A stretch of 64,000 nt of DNA, from assembly GCA_002633005.1 (NCBI GenBank), contig NMRA01000338.1, positions 161,575 through 225,574 on the forward strand, read 5' to 3'. Position 1 is the stretch's first letter, and each line of letters begins with the position of its first letter. The notes beneath the pieces are model-generated. The model searched no databases. It saw only the letters and a program-made list of their open reading frames with translations, and was not told the DNA's origin. Source of the DNA: Phoronis australis (lineage: Eukaryota; Phoronida; Phoronidae). Positions 24,597 to 36,615 of the stretch are shown piece by piece. The position numbers and the translations under genes are program-made.

Positions 24597-27500
24597 GTAT
24601 CGTTGATGGCTGATGGCTTTTCACATTATGTTGGAATTGAAAAGTTATAGCTGCTTCAAATGGTCATCAGATCAAGCATAGGCAAGCAGTCATGAATTAT
24701 CAGTTCTTTCCAAGCCATTTATCTTTGTGTGATGAACTACTGTCTCAGGAAATGCAATCTAGCAGCCTTTCTGCTACAACAAGACTGCCAGAGCTCACGT
24801 GGTCAAGTTCAGATTAAGTTGCTGAAAAAGGATAAAAGTTTTATCAGGATCAAAAACATGTGAATAAGCCAAATTAAATAGAATAATATTAATGATGATA
24901 CATTTATTGTATTATAGTATACCACAGCAGTCACTCCTCAGAGCAGGGCTGGGTTCTCACCCTGGGTGAGGGAGACACAGGCCAGTTGGGGTTGGGTGAA
25001 GACGTCCTAGACAGACAGAAGCCTGCCAAGGTGGACCTGTCCGGCAATATGATACAAGTGTGTGCAGGGGGCATGCATACAGCCTGTCTCAGTAGTGATG
25101 GAAAGGTAAGGCAGTATACTGCATTGGACAGGGGGCATGCACACAGCCTGTCTCAGTTGTGATGGAAAGGTAAGACAGTATACCGCATTGTGCAGGGGGC
25201 ATGCACACAGCCTGTCTCAGTTGTGATGGAAAGGTAAGGCAGTATACCGCATAGTACAGGGGGCATGCACACAGCCTGTCTCAGTAGTGAAGATACTGTA
25301 AGACAGTATACCGCATTGTGCAGAGGGCATGCTCACAGCCTGTCTCAGCAGTGAAGATAATGTAAGACAGTATAGTGCACTGTGCTGGGGGCATGCTCAG
25401 GGCCCGTCTCACTCAGTAGTGAGGACAGGGTACTTATGGCAATATGCATGAAATTACAGTAAATGCTTGACAGGTTGAAGACTTCAAAAGGCTAATTAAA
25501 TAGTCATGGGAAATTGAGTTTAAAGGCTCTTTAAGTGTGAGGAGTTGTGTTTTTGTAAAGGAAACTTGGTTATGAAAATAAAAGTCTTTGGAGAATTTTT
25601 AGCAGTAGTGATTGGTTGGGAATTGTTCTTTTGTCAAATGACATACTGTGTGGATAGCTTGATTTCACTGCAATGCAGTCTCTATGTTGTATCTGTTCAC
25701 ACCCTCTTAAATATATAAAGAGCTAGGTTACGATTGCAAAGTATATTTTAATGCGATTTTCCCGACTACCTTTTTGGTGTGATCTTGTCTGTTTTAATGA
25801 CATTCAGTTTTCCGCCCATTTATTCAGTGCTGGTCCTAGCCTGTGATATGATGTGATGTTTATCCATTCTCTGAGTCCATGTATGTATTGTTGTATGCAG
25901 TTGTCATAGTGACCGCTGACAACAGCCAAGGTTTTCTTGGTATGTTGGTGACACTTTGATGGCTGCTTCTGACGTTATGTACAGGGAGACAGCTGTCTCT
26001 CGGACACCAGGATTATATGTATCTTCTGATCACAGTTATGAAGGATGCAAAAAGGGTATTGTTTGACAAATATGAAAAAATGAAAGGTACTTTAAACTGA
26101 TGTATTGTCTGGTAAAAATCAACTGCATAAGGGCATAAATTAGTACTCTAGTGGTATATTTATGTGCATATGGATTGTTTCACATTCATGCCAGTTTCTT
26201 GCATTTTAAGGTGTATACATTTGGCTGTAACGATGACTGGGCCCTGGGGCGAGATACAACGGAGGAAGGTTCAGAGATGCTGCCTGGAGAAGTTGACCTT
26301 AATGAGAAGGTTGTGCAGATCAGTGCCGGTGACAGTCATACAGCGGCACTCACAGAAGACGGACGTGTGTTCGCCTGGGGGACATTCAGGGACGCAAACG
26401 GTGTGATAGGTAACTTGAAGTCTTGACGTTATCTTTATGTACATGGAGTTGGAGGTAGCTATGTTGTAGCACAGAATGTGACTGCATGTGGTTGGCCACA
26501 GAGATACCCTGGCACATATTTACCTCCTTGCTTCTCCCATTTATAATGAAGACCGTGATGGTCAATACCTCAAAAATGATTAGCTTTCTTGGTGGTCCTC
26601 CCATCATCTAAAGATTTGCTTCGTTGCATTGAATCCCATGCTTTAAACATGTTGTAGGTCTTACAAAGGATGGCAATCAGAAGACTCCAATTGAGCTGCT
26701 CAGTGGCCATGTGGTTGTGAAGGTCTCATCAGGAAGTGATCACATTGTGTGCTTAACAGCTGATGGTCATCTGTACACAATGGGCAACGGTGAACAGGGT
26801 CAACTGGGAAGGGTGGCGGAGTGCTTCTCATACCGTGGTGGACGGAAGGGGCTAGGTATGTCTTGTGTCACCACCCGCATAACCGTCATTTGAGTGATTT
26901 TTGTAAGGTAATTGCCAACGTTCGTGTATGCTATTTTTTAAAATTTGGTATTTACAATTTAGCTACGTAGTTGTTAGCAGCTGATACCAGACAAGACGAT
27001 GTAGATATTTAAATTTTTGCAATGTGTGGTGTAACTGTGTATATGAAAGAAACAAATCTCACAGTCTTTTTGGCGTCTGCCCCTCTATTGAGTCACATTT
27101 TTGAGCCCCCTGGTGAGTTTTTTCAGGTTGAGTACTATAACAGTCTTTCTGTTTCTAATTATGTCGGGCAAATTTTGTAGAGCTCCCGCTTACTCCTGCT
27201 ATAGTCAACTGTAAGCGTGTCAGGGGGCGGGGCAAAGTTCTGTTTAAAGACTGCTGGGCGGGTACCTACACCACATTTGCCATGTGTAAAGAGAGTGGCG
27301 ACATCTATGGCTGGGGGCTGAACAACTACTTCCAACTTGGTAAGTTCTGGTCACTTCATTGTGTGTGGCGTGCACATTGTAAACTATACTTCCAAGGTTC
27401 TTTAGTTTTAGTAAGACGACTAAATATTAGGGAAGGGTGCATATTGCCATTATCTTTATCTGGGCATCCGGCATCCTCTGTCATATCTCCTAATCTCCTT

Positions 27501-30500
27501 CAATATCTTAATAAGATTTGGTAGACAAAGAACATTTTATCGTATACGTATCAACATTATTTAAACGTCATGGAAGGGAATGCGTTGTCTTGAGGAATAA
27601 ACGTTTTGTTTGATCGATCGGTTGAATGTTTTCTCTCACCAGGACTTCTCGACATGGGGAACCAGTTCATGCCTCAGCGTCTTACCTCATTCCACTGTGA
27701 TAAAGGTTGGGTGGACATTTCTTCAGGCCAGCACCACACCCTCGCATTAGATAGTAAAGGTCTGTTGGCACTTCTTCACCTTTTGCCCAACAAAAGAACA
27801 ATCGGGTCCCACAAGGTTCCTAGCTGAAATCACTTTAAGTAACACATTGTGTTTCTAAGATTTAATGAACTCACACTTCTTGTCGCAGTTGTTAGCCTTA
27901 CAGATTCTGTTTTGTGCACAAAAATGTGTTTGAGGTTGCTCTCCAGCCTGTTTAGCTTGGCTCTTGTACTTAATTCTAGAATAAGGTTGTAGCTTTTAAG
28001 ATTCAGGTTCGTTAGCATTCTTTACTCAACCAAATATGATTTCTGAGTGAATGATGCTGTGACTCTTGATCACTCAGCCTGATATCAGTTCACATCGACC
28101 AAAATAGGGAGTATGTAGATAATGTTAGTTTGAAACCTAGAAAAACTTTGGAATGTCAGTGCATTGCAAAATCGTATTTCACAAATCATGCTTCTTCCTA
28201 AAATTGCTGAAGAAGTAAGTGAACTGTAGTCTTCCGAAATATGCATATGAATACCGTTTACTGTGTTTGACATGTAAACATGTTGTTGCCATCCTAAAAC
28301 TTATTTTAATTGTACCACTTGTCACAATTGGGTTTCTCCAAAAATGTCATTGGTAAACTTTCTTAACTGGACATGCCCTAATAGTCTCATCGCGTGCCAC
28401 ATGTTCACAATGTTTGCTATTGTTTATTTCACTGGACACGGTCGTTGGGAGCGCATGTTTAGGAAAGGCTTCACTTACAGAGGTTCGCCTTCTAGTCATA
28501 ATGATAGTCAATTGATAGTATATGTTTAAATGATGGTGTGACTTGCATGGCTTCACATCATTCCGCTCATTTTGTTTCACAGGCCAGGTGTACAGTCTGG
28601 GCAGGTCCACCTATGGACGGCTGGGACTGGGAGAAGATGCCAAAGAGACTACAGAGCCCACACCTCTGCCAGGCCTGTCGACCTCTCGTTGTGTTCAAGT
28701 AGAGGCTGGAGCTTCGGTCTCTGCCGCACTCACGGACGATGGTAATTACCTTGAATTATGCAATATTGCTGTCATTCCTGTGTTTGGTATAGGGTGTAAC
28801 CTAGTACAGTGAAATTTCTTGTACAAGATATTTATCGAGATCAACATATAACTTTTCTGTTTCATGAAGAGTGACTTAAGACTGAAGACAGAAACTTTGT
28901 CTTATGCTCCCACTACACTGTTGTCAAATAAAGGCTTAGTCATGTTATTATGGCACATGGCTTCCGGAAAATAACTTCTACAAATTTTTTTAATAAGTAA
29001 CAGTTATTGATATATTGTCAGATACTCCGTTCTTTTCTAAAGTGAGTTTCAATTATTTTTTAGAAAGTCATGTAGAGCATAAGAACAAATTTCTGTCTTT
29101 CATGAAATAGACCCCAGGTTCTTTTGCCGTCATCCCTATCCGGACATCCTCTGTGCCCCCTAGAAGCAAAATATTTTTATGTTTACCACTGGAGCATGGA
29201 CTCATCTAGGATTTGAAAAGTGGGTGTTCCAAATTCGTGATAGTGATGAATCGCGTGAAGCGTGATTCTGAGGGCACAGCACAGAAGGGAAAAATTGTGA
29301 TTTATTTAAAAAAGGTCATTTCCTTGCATTCTGGCACACTGTTTGCATGTTGCATTTGAAAAGACATGAAGAAATATATCCTTTAGTACATGTGTCCACG
29401 TTTCAATGCACCACAGAGTACTGCAGTTCGTCTACAGTGAACAAGAGAACACATTTCCTCAAACAAATTCACAACTCAGGCCCACCAACACTCGACACAG
29501 GAAAAATCTCCACTCGAAAATAATAGTGGCAGCATATTTGCACCCGTGGTAGTGTACCTGGACTTGGCATCGTATAAGATGACGACCAAAAGGTCAAAAC
29601 TGAATTTGGTACGCGTATTCTTACGTTTCCTACTCGTTTTTCCGAGCGCTTTACTTGCCTCTTTGGAGTCATCGGGGATTTGGCTATGGGCATCGTCAGT
29701 GGTTGCCGGGGACATCATGGTTATTAGCGTCTTCTGCAATGGATTATAAATGGATGCTGTGTTGAAATTGACACTTATCAGGTCCAAAGTCAATCTGACA
29801 CTGTCTTTCATACTACGCTACAGCAAATTCATCCTTAAAAAGAACCATTCTTTTCTCGCTGTTTTAAGAGCCAAATCCTGGCCTGGTTCACAGCGAAAGT
29901 AACAGATGCTTTGCATGTGCCACCCACAAAACAAACTCTAATTGCCCAATAATCGTGGAACTCCACAAAAAGTTGAAGTATTTCAAGGATTTTACTTTCA
30001 TGCTAAGTTATTCATTGAATAGGTAACCAACATTAGACGAAACATTTCATTTTTTCGCGTGAAGTTTGCACTGCATTCTCACGCATCAATATACGTCGTT
30101 TGGCCTGGGCAGATATTTTCATAAGTTTTTGATACAGTCGTTTGAGTTGCAATGGAAGAGTGCGGACAAATTAAGGAAGTTTGCTCTTCGTTTTATGTGG
30201 TGTGCGTATTCAACAACGACTTTGATGGCATTGGTATGGCAGGTCAGTCCTAGAATTTTGGCGGATATAAATTTGTTCAACGTGTATGTTCTATCTCACT
30301 GAAATTGGCTGCTCCATCGAATACAGTTTGAGAGTGCCGTTTGAACTTCTGTGTCGGCAACTAGCATCAGGGGTACGGCAAATCTTTTGAACTTATTGTC
30401 TGCGTACTTCAGTTTCAAAGATTATGTGTTCTTGTAAAGGTAGTTAGCACTGGATGCTATATTTCTCGACACTCGCCATGCGGGGTATTCCATATGAGGT

Positions 30501-32412
30501 CACCCTGACATCACAGAAGAAGAAGGTATTCCCTCAAAAACGTGGCTGCCAGTATTTGCTGATCATCATTTTTGTATTTATAGTGAAAATAGACAGCAAT
30601 AGTCTCTAATGCCGAGTTATTTTTGAATGTTTATCTAAATAAAACAATGGATTGTAGATGTCAATAAAATTTAGCCGTCGTTTTCACCGAGATGTCTTGA
30701 AACAGACCGTCTTTTTTCTGTCTTGGCGTGCCGTCCAAGCCGTCATTTTTTAAGATGTCTGTCCGAATGACGGCCTGGACGGCTGCTAGATGAGTCCCTG
30801 CTCTGGAGTTATGAATGTAGTTTCTTGAAATTTGGCAAATAGGTTTCTTTTAAGAAGGCGCATTCCCTATTTCGGACAGATTTTCTGTTTCATCTGGTGG
30901 CTATTTAAAAATGTCTGGGTATGTTGTCAACGTCTGCCTCTCTATCTGCCAAACCACTCAAAAGATGATTACCCGGTATGAAAATCTACAGTTGTGTTCC
31001 TGTTGTGAAGACTCTGGCTGATGTTGATTTTCGGATGTTTTTGACTATTCTGTCGCCTCTTAGGTTAATTTTGCTGTTTTGCTTCTACAGCTGTATTTTT
31101 GAAAGATCTTTGCGAAATTTGGCAGATGGGCTTCTATAGAGATGGTAACAGATGACGATGAGTTTCAGACCAATTGCATTATAACTGTGCCCCCTAGTGT
31201 CAATGGTTTTTTTTACTTTTGTGTCTGTATCTTGGGAGTTCCTTGGTTTATTTTCATGGAATTTGGCAAATATTTGGGTTTTGCATAGACAGTGCCACCT
31301 TCTCAGTTCAGATTGGCTCGACGCAATCTGCACCATCTAATGACCATTTTTTGATTATTAAAAAAAACCATAGAAGCACACCATTTGCTGTGCTATCATC
31401 GGTGCATTTCAATGCTCCACGTTCCTTTTGTTAACTCATCTTGGGATTTTCAAGCATGGATACTTGAGTGAGTTGATAGTTTTAAGCCTTCCGGCTTGGC
31501 TGATTGGAGAAAAGTTGGAACTGTAGTACTGTACTTAAAATGCTGGCATAGCTTTCTGTGCAGAAAATTTCTGTGTACTTCGTACAAGAGATGCATGATA
31601 ATGTATTTACTTTTTTTGTCTAAGACATTTGTGTGTATAATTGCAGGTAAAATTTATACATGGGGAATGGGCAGTTGTAAACAGTTGGGTCATAGTGAAG
31701 AGGAGGATGTTTATGTTCCCATGGTAATGGGTGGTAAACAATTGGAAAACAGGTAGGTAGTGTTGTTTATTTATTGATGAAATGTCTTCTCTCAAAGCTA
31801 GATTTATTTATCAGTCTTTTGAGGCTTCTAAGCTAATCTTCTTGTCCAAGGTAAATAATTGTGTGTAATCGTTCCCAAAGTGGCGTACTTCATGTAGAAG
31901 GTATACTGTGTACTGAAGAAGGAACACTTGGAATACGAGTTCAACTATAAGAGCTAGGCTGCAATTATTTTAAGTACAAAATCCAGTGTATATTTGGAAA
32001 TAGCCTAACACCTCTGCTACGGTAATGATCAGATGTAGCTTGCCCACGTTTTGAGACCAGTTTTCTCTACTGAATAATGGGGATCAAACTGGTTCTCAAA
32101 ATGTAGGCTCGCCATATCCGACTATTTCCCTCTGCTACAATACAGGTGTAAGTTTAAAATTAATGAAGTCTTCAAGTGGAGATAACTGTGCTGCTACTGT
32201 TATTGATTACTAATTGAAATTTCCACTCCTGTTTTGGAACTTAACAAAACAGTGACTTAATGCTACCAAACCCATAGTCCAAATCAAGACAAACATCATC
32301 TCGTGCTTCAGTAGAGTTATGATCTGTCAATCTCATCTCATCTGTTTACAGGTCTGGTTTAATGGTGTGTGTAGGAGGCCAGCACACAGTGGTTCTTGCT
32401 AAGGATAAATAA
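24497..32412 (+). CDS. RCC1: RCC1, regulator of chromosome condensation (9 coding exons, 428 aa)
   Basis: Guanine-nucleotide exchange factor for the small GTPase Ran; a seven-bladed propeller that binds the nucleosome and makes Ran-GTP at chromatin for nuclear transport and spindle assembly. Exons join at 24497-24596, 24918-25105, 26211-26409, 26658-26855, 27181-27339, 27643-27759, 28583-28741, 31647-31752 and 32352-32412; every junction is GT-AG, phases agree, and the sum is 1287 nt (human protein 421 aa). Seen: a basic N-terminal tail, then repeats such as [29 protein letters not shown] (beta-wedge), [25 protein letters not shown] and KQLENR. Residues equivalent to human Asp128, Asp182 and His304 appear kept, by my alignment from memory. 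Introns 3 to 7 are all phase 1. The start follows an acceptor-like TTTTCAG ending at 24474, so an upstream 5' UTR exon is likely. The 3' UTR end is not fixed; ATTAAA occurs at 34251. Confidence 0.95.
24918..25105 (+). CDS. RCC1: RCC1 coding exon 2 (first propeller repeat)
   Basis: Encodes residues 34-96 with [15 protein letters not shown] and [14 protein letters not shown], matching human LTLGQGDVGQLGLGE and AGGMHTVCLSKSGQ. Acceptor TATTATAG is weak in pyrimidines. The donor AAAG/GTAAGG at 25105/25106 is the first of a tandem series, because the last 40-odd bases of this exon plus about 20 of the intron are repeated downstream at a 64 bp period. Confidence 0.93.
25059..25435 (+). repeat. 64 bp tandem repeat of the RCC1 exon 2 end and its splice donor
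   Basis: Six copies. The GT of each donor position falls at 25106, 25170, 25234, 25298, 25362 and 25430, so the first five are exactly 64 bases apart. Each unit carries the GGGGGCATGC and CAGCCTGTCTCAG of the exon tail plus about 20 intron bases. Copies 2 and 3 keep AAAG/GTAAG; copies 4 and 5 read ACT/GTAAG and AAT/GTAAG; copy 6 is degraded. Confidence 0.95.
26211..26409 (+). CDS. RCC1: RCC1 coding exon 3 (beta-wedge exon)
   Basis: Encodes residues 97-162. [30 protein letters not shown] and [12 protein letters not shown] align closely with human RCC1; the RDxNGVIG stretch is the beta-wedge that opens the Ran nucleotide site. Acceptor TTGCATTTTAAG, donor ATAG/GTAACT inside a glycine codon. 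Confidence 0.95.
26658..26855 (+). CDS. RCC1: RCC1 coding exon 4
   Basis: Encodes residues 163-228. [17 protein letters not shown] and [14 protein letters not shown] match the human VKVASGNDHLVMLTADG and [22 protein letters not shown] matches NRGGRQGL. The Asp of SGSDH corresponds to the human catalytic Asp182. Acceptor TGTTGTAG, donor CTAG/GTATGT. Confidence 0.95.
27181..27339 (+). CDS. RCC1: RCC1 coding exon 5 (nucleosome-contacting loop)
   Basis: Encodes residues 229-281. The basic stretch [14 protein letters not shown] replaces human LKSRGSRGHVRFQD, the switchback loop whose arginines contact the H2A/H2B acidic patch; it is more basic here. [11 protein letters not shown] is a propeller repeat end. 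Acceptor AATTTTGTAG, donor CTTG/GTAAGT. Confidence 0.94.
27643..27759 (+). CDS. RCC1: RCC1 coding exon 6
   Basis: Encodes residues 282-320: FMPQRLTSF and [18 protein letters not shown], equivalent to human FIPQNLTSF and WVGFSGGQHHTVCMDSEG. The His corresponding to human His304 is present. Acceptor TTTTCTCTCACCAG is strong; donor AAAG/GTCTGT is weak. Confidence 0.93.
28583..28741 (+). CDS. RCC1: RCC1 coding exon 7
   Basis: Encodes residues 321-373: [18 protein letters not shown], then [15 protein letters not shown], matching human [18 protein letters not shown] and VACGASVGYAVTKDG. Acceptor TTTTGTTTCACAG, donor GATG/GTAATT inside a glycine codon. The following intron, 2.9 kb, is the longest in the gene. 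Confidence 0.94.
30730..30783. repeat. 17 bp hairpin in RCC1 intron 7
   Basis: GCCGTCCAAGCCGTCAT and its inverse with one mismatch, 20 base loop. Confidence 0.75.
30880..31350 (+). repeat. Degraded CTAGTGG repeat unit in RCC1 intron 7
   Basis: Contains CATCTGGTGGC, GTCTGCCTCTCTATC, CCAAACCACTC and GTGCCCCCTAGTGTCAAT (31187), matching the STIL intron 3 unit. Smaller pieces of the same family occur at 27060-27130, 27425-27530 and 29105-29170. Confidence 0.75.
31647..31752 (+). CDS. RCC1: RCC1 coding exon 8
   Basis: Encodes residues 374-408: [19 protein letters not shown] and [10 protein letters not shown], equivalent to human VFAWGMGTNYQLGTGQDED and MMGKQLENR. Acceptor TGTATAATTGCAG, donor ACAG/GTAGGT; leaves two bases. 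Confidence 0.94.
31996..32129. mobile_element. Related inverted-repeat element in RCC1 intron 8
   Basis: GGAAATAG ends and an inner TTTTGAGACCAGTTT / AAACTGGTTCTCAAAA inverted pair give the same layout as the element at 9576. Confidence 0.5.
32352..32412 (+). CDS. RCC1: RCC1 coding exon 9 (C-terminus)
   Basis: Encodes residues 409-428, ending [13 protein letters not shown] and then TAA; human ends SSGGQHTVLLVKDKEQS, so this copy stops three residues earlier. The final strand closes the propeller. Acceptor TCTGTTTACAG. Confidence 0.93.
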
Positions 32413-35400
32413 TCCCAGCCTGAGCATCAACATCTGCAACCTTCCTTCAAGACTTTTTTCACCAGAACAGTGTGTTGTTAGAGCAGCCAATGTTTCAAGT
32501 GTTAAAGAATCTATTGCACATTTAGTAGAGGATTATGTTGATTATTAGCCACCAACTGAGTAATGTCTCAAAGCTTTTATTTGAAAATGAATGTTCGGCT
32601 TTCAAAGCTGTTAACGTGGAAATGACAAGAGTCATGGTGCATACTGTAGAATGGGAAAATTCACCATTCTCAACCATAACCTGGTCAATATCTATCTAGC
32701 TTAATGTCCTCAGTCCCCCAACAGGTCCAACTTTTCACAACAAAATGCCCATGCTCGGCCTTACGCCCACCCTCCATTTATACCGTTGAGACTTTCTTGA
32801 AAGCATCCGTATGTTTGTAAAACCCTTGTCACTTAAATTTTGGCTCCTGAAAGATGGAAAACTTGCATCTGAATGGTTCACCCAGATGTGTATGGTGCAT
32901 TGAATTGACGAGTTGTACACAAAACAATGAATTTTGCTAAACATCGAAACGAGAAAGATCGTCATTTCTAGGTTGTATGTCTTCATTTCCTTAATTAATA
33001 TATCTGATTCTAATGAGCACAGATAATGAAAGACCACTTGTAAATATTGGCAACTTATATATTGGTGGTTGTAAATGTGCCATTTTCTCTTCAAAAGTGG
33101 CTATGTACCTGCATTTTGTCGGCTAATAACTATTGATTTAGATCACGTACTGAGTAAATGACATTGGTTTTGGCATGTTCATTACTGATGTTATAAATTA
33201 CATCTGGGATTAGGAAGACCCCTAGTGCCGTAGACGAGGTGCAACTAGTTTGGTTGATCCACTTAGGTATTTTATGCTCCAAAAGCATTACGGCCAAGTT
33301 ATCGGTAACTCCATCTTGTGTATGCCCACAGAATCAGGTATTTATCTAGCTGTAATGCTTTTGGCGCACAGCATGGCATGTCCGTCAAAGTATTTTCATT
33401 GCGTGTGGTATGTTTGCCCACACTATCAGTCCTTCCCAATGTCAGAAATTGTAAAGAATAAGTTGAGAATTGTTCGTAACACTTAACTGGTCTCAATCAA
33501 AAGTGATTGTTCCGTCACAGCATTAAGTGACTGCTGAGTAGACCATTTCTAGTCATGAGTCGTATCACTCATACCCTTCAGCTATGCTAGGTGATTCGAT
33601 TAGAAGAACTCATTAGCAGGCCAAAAATATCATAATTAGTTCTGGTCTGTGCTTGACTCATTTTGAAGCCTTAGGTAGCACAGCTAAAAATGGAGGATCC
33701 ATATCCATTTCACCTAGCATCTGTTATTCTAAGGATTCAAGGGAAGGATCTTGACTCATTTCAGATAGCATTGCGCGACTATCTTCTCGAAAATATTGAC
33801 AGCTAAAAATAATGCAAAAAACAGCCGTGCTATTTTTTGCCTGAGGCTTCATGGTATGTACCACCCTTTGTTGTGAGGCTACAATGTTCATTTTGCTCAC
33901 CCAGGGTCTTGCTAACACATGGGATATCTGCTCAAATCAGTTTTGCCTCCTTGAGTTGATCTGAATTCTACATTTCATGTGAAAACATGTTTTGACTTCA
34001 CCATCACCTGAACAATACTTTTTACTTGAAATTAGGTGAAAGTTCCAACCGTGAATCTTGATATGCTACAGTCCATGTCTGTCTCATTACATTGACACTA
34101 ACTTGGCTAAAAATTTTGTGTCCTTTTCCTTCATGCCGCCATTTAAAACCTATTAGTATTTAATAGGGTTAGGTATCAACTGGATTTCTAGCAACTTGTG
34201 TTGAAATGGGTAGGTTAAAGCTCCAATGTGGAAAGCATGCCAATTCTATTATTAAATTTGAGGCTCCATGTTTTGTGTAAAATCTGGTCGTTTTTTTTTC
34301 TTGGCAATTGCTGTTTAACTCTCATTTGGCTGTGGACAAGCATGTCATTTTCTCAACTCGCCTGAGATGCTTCTGCAGCAGTATACTCCTGCTCTCCCTT
34401 TATGATAGCTTAATATTCTGCAGCAGTGAAAATGACGGAGGACAACTTATCGTGACTTGTCATTCCGGTTTGATTGTAATACCTTCTGGTATCGGGAATT
34501 GTCATTCCGGTTGGATTATAATATCTTCTGGTAATCCCCAACTTCGCTTGTCATTCGTGGTCATAATGCATGGCTAGTGTGATTGGGAATTATATTTGGG
34601 TCGTGATGGTGAGGAACTCGGTAATTTTGTCTGTTACTTTTGGCCTGTGTTTTCTGGAGCATTTCCTCATCTGAGCAAATTTGTGAGATTCCACGAATCA
34701 AAGAAATTCTATCGTGGAAAATGCCACGTTGGGCAGTGGTGTAGTCTTGAAAAAATGGTGCTTGGACGCTGGACATAGAGAAGAATCCAAGATAGAAATA
34801 CTGTAGGGAATTGTAGCAAGATATGCCATTTTTAAAAAGAAACAAAGTGAAATGTTTGTGACAAAATGAAATTTACCGAAGGGAGCATTCCTTTTCTGTA
34901 AAATGTGACAGGATTACATACCCCGTCAACTGCTTGCCTGTACCTAGGACTGACTGCACCCGTGTACCTGTGACGGACTACGCTCCGGTGCCTGTCACTG
35001 AATTGTTCATTCTGTTGCATTTTACTGTTTTGTGTATACGCCCGTAAACTGTAATATTTTTCTATGTGGTAAGTCAGTTTTAAAAGGTTTTAAACTTTAT
35101 TGTAAATGAATATTCTGAAAATCATGAGTACTACATGTATATTAAATTTAATTTTAACAATAAAAAATACTCTATATTACATCATCTCTTGTCTTTCGTT
35201 TATGGTGAACAGCTCGTAGATGGAATACAGTTGGTGCTGTGAGGTGGTTGTTCCTACTTCACGCCCTGTCTTCTGTATGTGAAGCGGGATTTATTCCCAG
35301 TTCTAAAGAGTTCCCAGCATGCATTTTTTTAGTTTTGAGATTTCGGTTAGCTATATCATAGAATCTTACTAAATAAGCACTTTTTACGCCTAATAGTAGC

Positions 35401-35530
35401 GAATTTTTTAATTTTTAGGAAAAATTTGTTACTCCAAAGTTTCTCACCAAATGGTGTAATCGGTGGTGGACGTTGGTCAACACGGCATATCAGAAAACGA
35501 GAACAATTTTGAGCGAGAACTGGACAACTA
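32413..35530. other. RCC1 3' flank
   Basis: No coding signal. ATTAAA at 34251 and AATAAA at 35159 are possible poly(A) signals. It includes one 42 bp tandem repeat. Confidence 0.5.
34457..34560 (+). repeat. Short tandem repeat of about 42 bp, 2.4 copies
   Basis: TTGTCATTCCGGTT at 34457 and 34499, with a partial third at 34548; units share a TAATAnCTTCTGGTA block. Confidence 0.75.
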
Positions 35531-35538
35531 TTATGTAG

Positions 35539-35697
35539 ATGGAGAACTTGAGAGAGTGGTACAGTGTACTTGGAGATTCAGACAATGAATTCGATTTCTC
35601 ACTTAGCGAATTTTCATCGGCTGTGAGGCCGTATAAACTCGACCCACTTGCACTAGAAATGCTGCAGACGTTTGTGAGGCACAATCAACTGAACTGA
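35539..35697 (+). other. Small unrecognised ORF facing the THAP relic
   Basis: 52 codons, starting MENLREWYSVLGDSDNEFD and including AVRPYKLDPLALE. It is acidic and looks protein-like but I cannot name it. A PY-x-x-(E/D)P motif precedes cysteine-rich domains in some invertebrate transposon-linked proteins. It may belong to the same broken element as the THAP exon 180 bases away on the other strand. Confidence 0.25.
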
Positions 35698-35872
35698 GGA
35701 TTGGTCAATACTGATAAAATGGACACTTAATAATCACCGACAACGGCCACAGCAATGCACAAGCCTACGTGGCAATCGTAGCACTCGATCTGGTCCAGGG
35801 TCGAGGGCCTGGCATCACTCGCCCTAGAATGGAAGCAGTTCGTTAGTTACATATAAAATTTGTAAGTACACT

Positions 35873-36118
35873 TACAAGGTGGCGAGTCCTTCGTCGTCAT
35901 GTCCCTTTTGTGTTTGGTCGAAACAACATTCCTTGAAATGAGCCGAACAAAGTGTGGCTCACGACTGAATCGCATGTTCCACACTGACATTCCTTATATA
36001 CTCTAATGCGGCGCACAAACCGATGCCATTTCTGTGCAACTTTCACGTGAAATTTGAACACAGATGCGTTCTCAGTCATGTTACTGTTACTACAGCCTCC
36101 ACAAACGCATCTTTTCAT
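35873..36118 (-). pseudogene. Frameshifted THAP zinc-finger exon
   Basis: On the minus strand an ATG opens MKRCVCGGCSNSN, then VFKF and KWHRFVRRIR, the standard start of a THAP C2CH DNA-binding domain (Cys-x2-4-Cys, Trp, conserved RFVR). The closing half of the domain, LCSAHFKECCFDQ, lies in a different frame about 20 codons on, behind a TGA in that frame, so an indel has broken the domain. A consensus donor CCTT/GTAAGT follows, so this looks like an exon of a former THAP gene or P-element-type transposase rather than a processed copy. No further THAP exons were found on the left. Confidence 0.65.
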
Positions 36119-36615
36119 GTCTGAAAAAGGCGGTTCCCCGCGCCGGACTTTCCTCACAACTCCTCAGTATCGCACTGGTAAAAACAACAACGGCGAAGAC
36201 GGTTTTCTACCCATTACGTACAAACCCGATAACAGAAAAACATATATTTTTTAAACTTTGTTTAATTTCTTAGCAACAGGTATACTAAAGGCTATTAAAT
36301 CTCTTAAAATGTATTGATAAAATTCTTCTTGAGACACTCTGGGTCATGGTGGGAACTCTTTAAATAAGGCGATTTTGCGTGAACACCACCTGATGAGTTC
36401 AAATTGATGAAACCCAAGCTGGCATAGGCAGCGCAGCCGAGGACCGACGGCAGGAGGCGGGCCGAGGAATATGAAATTAGCCAGGAAAATCAGCTTTAGG
36501 TTTAGCACGTGCTCGTCCCAGTGATACGGCTTCTATTACTTTTTTCCCTTTACCCCGCGCATTACGTTTACGCTCGTGGAATTCCTTTCGATCACTGACA
36601 GTGGCACGAGAACAA

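Noticed and set aside
29476-29811. 111-codon minus-strand ORF with a basic stretch, nested in RCC1 intron 7
   Set aside because: No recognised domain, no promoter or splice context.
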